Virus record (IMG/VR): IMGVR_UViG_3300042893_000600
Span: 1 to 64,000 of that record
Length of the DNA: 64,000 bases
Origin: a virus
Reading direction: 5' to 3' (one strand)
The position numbers were made by a program, and so were the translations under genes. The notes below the pieces were generated by a model. That model saw only the letters and a list, made by a program, of their open reading frames with translations. It was not told the DNA's origin and searched no databases. This document shows, in pieces, positions 61,780 to 64,000 of the stretch (position 1 is its first letter; the number at the start of each line of letters is the position of its first letter).

Positions 61780-63036
61780 TTAGATTCCTTCTTTAATATT
61801 TATCATCCACGGAAATACCTGCCGCCAATTTGTATTTCTGCGTTGGTCCATTTTATCTAAGAATATTTTTAATTCTTTGACTTTTTCATAATTTGTAGGA
61901 GTTTCGATAATTTCTTTAAAAATAGCATTTACATAATTGCTGTATTCTGCGTCATTAAACATCTGCCCATTTAATTCTTGTATTTCTCTTATTTTGTCAA
62001 TATATATCTCACCTGGAATATTATGTGGATCTAAAATTTCAGGAGAAATACATTTATTGTAATTTACACTGATTTTTTTACCCTTACATGTGTTGTTCCA
62101 ATGAATGACTTTTTTAATTAATTCTGGAGTACTATGTATCGATAATGCTGACACTGTCCAGTTCATTGTGGGAATAATTTCAGGACATTCGTATATTAAG
62201 TATTCCATATTTTCTGTGAATGTCGCAAGATCCAATCCTGTTCTAATATATTCTGATTCTATCCCCCAGCAGTCAATACTAGCAGTTAGCTCAACAGTAT
62301 TACAAGTTTTTACTAATTGTTTAATTTTTTCCATCTGTTTTTTAAAAAGAGATGGTTTAATTTGCATGTTAGAAAAGATCTCAACATCGAGATCTGGATT
62401 TGGATGTGCAATCATCCAATCTATACAATCGAAAGTTTCTTGTTGAATTAATGGTTCGCCACCTAGTATATGAAATTCTCGTAAATCACAATAATGTTTT
62501 TCCATCCACACATAAAACTCAGCTAACCTTGTTTTATAAGTCACATCATCCATTGCGATAGAATTTAAAAAAGAGTTATTACTAGGCCCGTATTGTTCCT
62601 CTTCCAACACCCACGAACTACTTAAAAATGGCCCACAATATAAGCATTTTAAATTACATTTATTATTGAAATAAATTTCTAACATTGTAGGATTTACTGA
62701 AGTTTGTGTTGGGTTAGTGTACAATTCTTTAGGTACATATTTCTCGTTATACGGTCTGGACAACCAATTTTTTCTATCACTAAAATTACTATATGTTTCT
62801 TGATCCTTACAGCTTTCGCACCCGCGTCCTGGCCACTCGTTTTTTAACATTTTTTCTCTATCTATAATTACTTCGGGCGTATTGTGAAAATTTTCAATAT
62901 TATCTACTTTAACATTTTCTACCCTGTGACAAGAACTAGACGTACTAGTCCATAAGTATAAACTACTCCATGCCCATTTTAATAAACAAGCCTGTTCAGA
63001 TTGGATTGGGAACCATTTTTTAGCATTTTCAGTCAT
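61780..63036 (-). CDS. Radical SAM protein with N-terminal twitch-like domain (type C)
   Basis: 418 residues; second copy of type C. Triad C127, C131 and C134 in NKCNLKCLYCGP; FHILGGEPLIQQETFDCIDW is the GGEP strand; auxiliary cysteines C17, C36, C73 and C76 sit at the same places as in the 57522-58799 protein (HNTPEVIIDREKML also aligns). It lies on the minus strand, one base from the nitroreductase-like gene, which is likely coupled. The C-terminus NTNWRQVFPWM also matches the other copy (TNWQTIFPWL). No ribosome site; late box abuts the ATG. Confidence 0.85.
   Translation of the reverse strand: MTENAKKWFPIQSEQACLLKWAWSSLYLWTSTSSSCHRVENVKVDNIENFHNTPEVIIDREKMLKNEWPGRGCESCKDQETYSNFSDRKNWLSRPYNEKYVPKELYTNPTQTSVNPTMLEIYFNNKCNLKCLYCGPFLSSSWVLEEEQYGPSNNSFLNSIAMDDVTYKTRLAEFYVWMEKHYCDLREFHILGGEPLIQQETFDCIDWMIAHPNPDLDVEIFSNMQIKPSLFKKQMEKIKQLVKTCNTVELTASIDCWGIESEYIRTGLDLATFTENMEYLIYECPEIIPTMNWTVSALSIHSTPELIKKVIHWNNTCKGKKISVNYNKCISPEILDPHNIPGEIYIDKIREIQELNGQMFNDAEYSNYVNAIFKEIIETPTNYEKVKELKIFLDKMDQRRNTNWRQVFPWMINIKEGI
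61797..61804 (-). promoter_or_regulatory. Late promoter box GATAAATA for nitroreductase-like gene
   Basis: Minus-strand GATAAATA inside the last codons of the type C radical SAM gene; predicted start about 61791, leaving a 12-base leader with AAGGA before the ATG at 61778. Confidence 0.45.
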
Positions 63037-63040
63037 GAAA

Positions 63041-63048
63041 TATTTATC
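63041..63048 (-). promoter_or_regulatory. Late promoter box GATAAATA, abutting start codon
   Basis: Minus-strand GATAAATA ending four bases before the ATG at 63036. It lies in a 38-bp divergent gap with the plus-strand box at 63063-63070. Confidence 0.55.
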
Positions 63049-63062
63049 GATAAAATACAGCG

Positions 63063-63070
63063 GTTAAATA
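63063..63070 (+). promoter_or_regulatory. Probable late box GTTAAATA, abutting start codon
   Basis: Plus-strand GTTAAATA ending four bases before the ATG at 63075. One base off NATAAATA but placed exactly like the other boxes that abut a start. Confidence 0.4.
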
Positions 63071-63074
63071 TAGT

Positions 63075-64000
63075 ATGAATAAAATATCCAAAACATTTTG
63101 TATTTTACCCTGGGTACATTTAAGTACCCGACCTGATGGTAGTATGAGAGTTTGCTGTACAGCCAATGCTAGTAGCGTTGGCCAGACAAACGATAGAGAA
63201 CACGGCGGCATGGTAGGTGTTCTTAAGACAGACGCCGGCAAACCTAACAACTTAAATGTTAGCGATTTCAAAAGTGCATGGAACAGTTCCTATATGCGAA
63301 ATGTTCGCAAACAAATGCTTAACGGTGAACAGCCTCCTAGTTGTTTAAAATGTTATAAAGAAGAGGCAGCTGGACATAATAGTAAACGTATGTGGGAAAC
63401 TAAGTATTGGAGTCAACGTGTAAGTGTTAATAAGTTAATTGAAGATACTGCAGAAGATGGTAGTGTTCCACCGCAACTTGCCTATATCGATTTACGCTTT
63501 GGAACTAAATGCCAGCTAGCGTGTGTAATGTGTAGTCCTCATGATAGTTCTGGCTGGATTAAAGATTATAAAGCCATCTTTTCTGAAGTAGAAAATGCCA
63601 GTTTAAAACAAACCATGTTATGGACTGACAAAGGCTCTACCAACGGTAGTAGTTATAATTGGCACAAACAAAACCCTGTGTTCTGGCAACAGTTTTATGA
63701 ACAAATTCCTAATATGCAGCAAATTTATTTCGCTGGCGGAGAAAGTTTAATTATTGAAGAACACTACGAAATTCTTGAAGAATGTATTCGTCAAGGTCAC
63801 GCCAAGAACTTAGAGTTACGTTACAACTCAAACGGCGTTGAATGGCGCGATGATCTATTTGACTTATGGAAACATTTTAAACTAGTGAGATTCCATTACA
63901 GTGTAGACAGCATTGGAGAAATGAATGCCTATATTCGTTACCCTAGTATATGGGAACGTACTAAGGAAGTATTTCACATTCTTGATAAGCAAACAGGCAA
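63075..64000 (+). CDS. Radical SAM protein with N-terminal twitch-like domain (type D, cut by window edge)
   Basis: Partial: 308 full codons read from the ATG at 63075, open at the window end. Triad C146, C150 and C153 in GTKCQLACVMC; YFAGGESLIIEEHYEIL is the GGE strand with Ser in place of Pro. N-terminal cysteines C9 (FCILPW), C27/C28 (MRVCCTAN) and C90/C93 (SCLKCYKEEAAGHNSKR) repeat the 59352-60665 layout. Together with the type C gene on the other strand this repeats the C-D pairing at 57522-60665. Confidence 0.85.
   Translation, partial: MNKISKTFCILPWVHLSTRPDGSMRVCCTANASSVGQTNDREHGGMVGVLKTDAGKPNNLNVSDFKSAWNSSYMRNVRKQMLNGEQPPSCLKCYKEEAAGHNSKRMWETKYWSQRVSVNKLIEDTAEDGSVPPQLAYIDLRFGTKCQLACVMCSPHDSSGWIKDYKAIFSEVENASLKQTMLWTDKGSTNGSSYNWHKQNPVFWQQFYEQIPNMQQIYFAGGESLIIEEHYEILEECIRQGHAKNLELRYNSNGVEWRDDLFDLWKHFKLVRFHYSVDSIGEMNAYIRYPSIWERTKEVFHILDKQTG

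Overview
The window is a 64-kb piece of a T4-like myovirus genome (Caudoviricetes, contractile tail), probably from an aquatic environment. The evidence is a run of T4 core homologues in T4-like order: portal gp20, a gp67-sized protein, gp68-like, gp21 protease, gp22 scaffold and gp23 capsid on the minus strand; the late sigma factor gp55 with the gp47/gp46 recombination nuclease; and the baseplate set gp26, gp51, gp48-like, gp53, hub, gp5, gp25, gp6 and a giant wedge or tail protein. DNA is AT-rich. No photosynthesis genes, tRNAs, terminase, sheath or replisome genes lie in the window, so the host cannot be named from it. A relative of the marine cyanophage/pelagiphage T4-like groups is the best guess.

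Layout. 1-8622 (minus): head genes gp23 (cut by the window edge), gp22, gp21, gp68-like, gp67 position and gp20, then a tape-measure-like protein. 8689-9731 (plus): gp26 and gp51, which look joined by a programmed -1 frameshift. 9724-11046 (minus): a probable internal head protein. 11047-11493: the only gene-poor gap above 300 bases, hairpin-rich and perhaps a structured RNA. 11494-15789 (minus): GIY-YIG protein, a small protein, gp46, gp47 and gp55, read from a perfect consensus host sigma-70 promoter. 15868-50019 (plus): baseplate, a 4651-residue wedge/tail protein, and tail-fibre genes with shared N- and C-terminal modules. 50091-56537 (plus): a tightly overlapping operon of GT-A-type glycosyltransferase-like proteins, a methyltransferase-like protein and a radical SAM enzyme, read from its own sigma-70-type promoter fused to a terminator. 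56539-64000: a mixed-strand island of five more radical SAM proteins (six in all with the previous one), a short-chain dehydrogenase-like protein and a nitroreductase-like protein with an unusual insertion.

Regulation visible in sequence. Two good host-type promoters drive gp55-gp47-gp46 and the accessory operon. Many other transcription units start just downstream of NATAAATA-like boxes, the T4-type late promoter read by gp55. One group has a leader with a Shine-Dalgarno site; another group has the box only 4-8 nt before ATG and should make leaderless mRNAs.

The most interesting items are the gp26/gp51 frameshift element, the promoter/terminator hybrid at 50038-50090, the leaderless late genes, and the radical SAM/nitroreductase/glycosyltransferase island. 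The island may be an undescribed modification pathway; its substrate cannot be read from the sequence.
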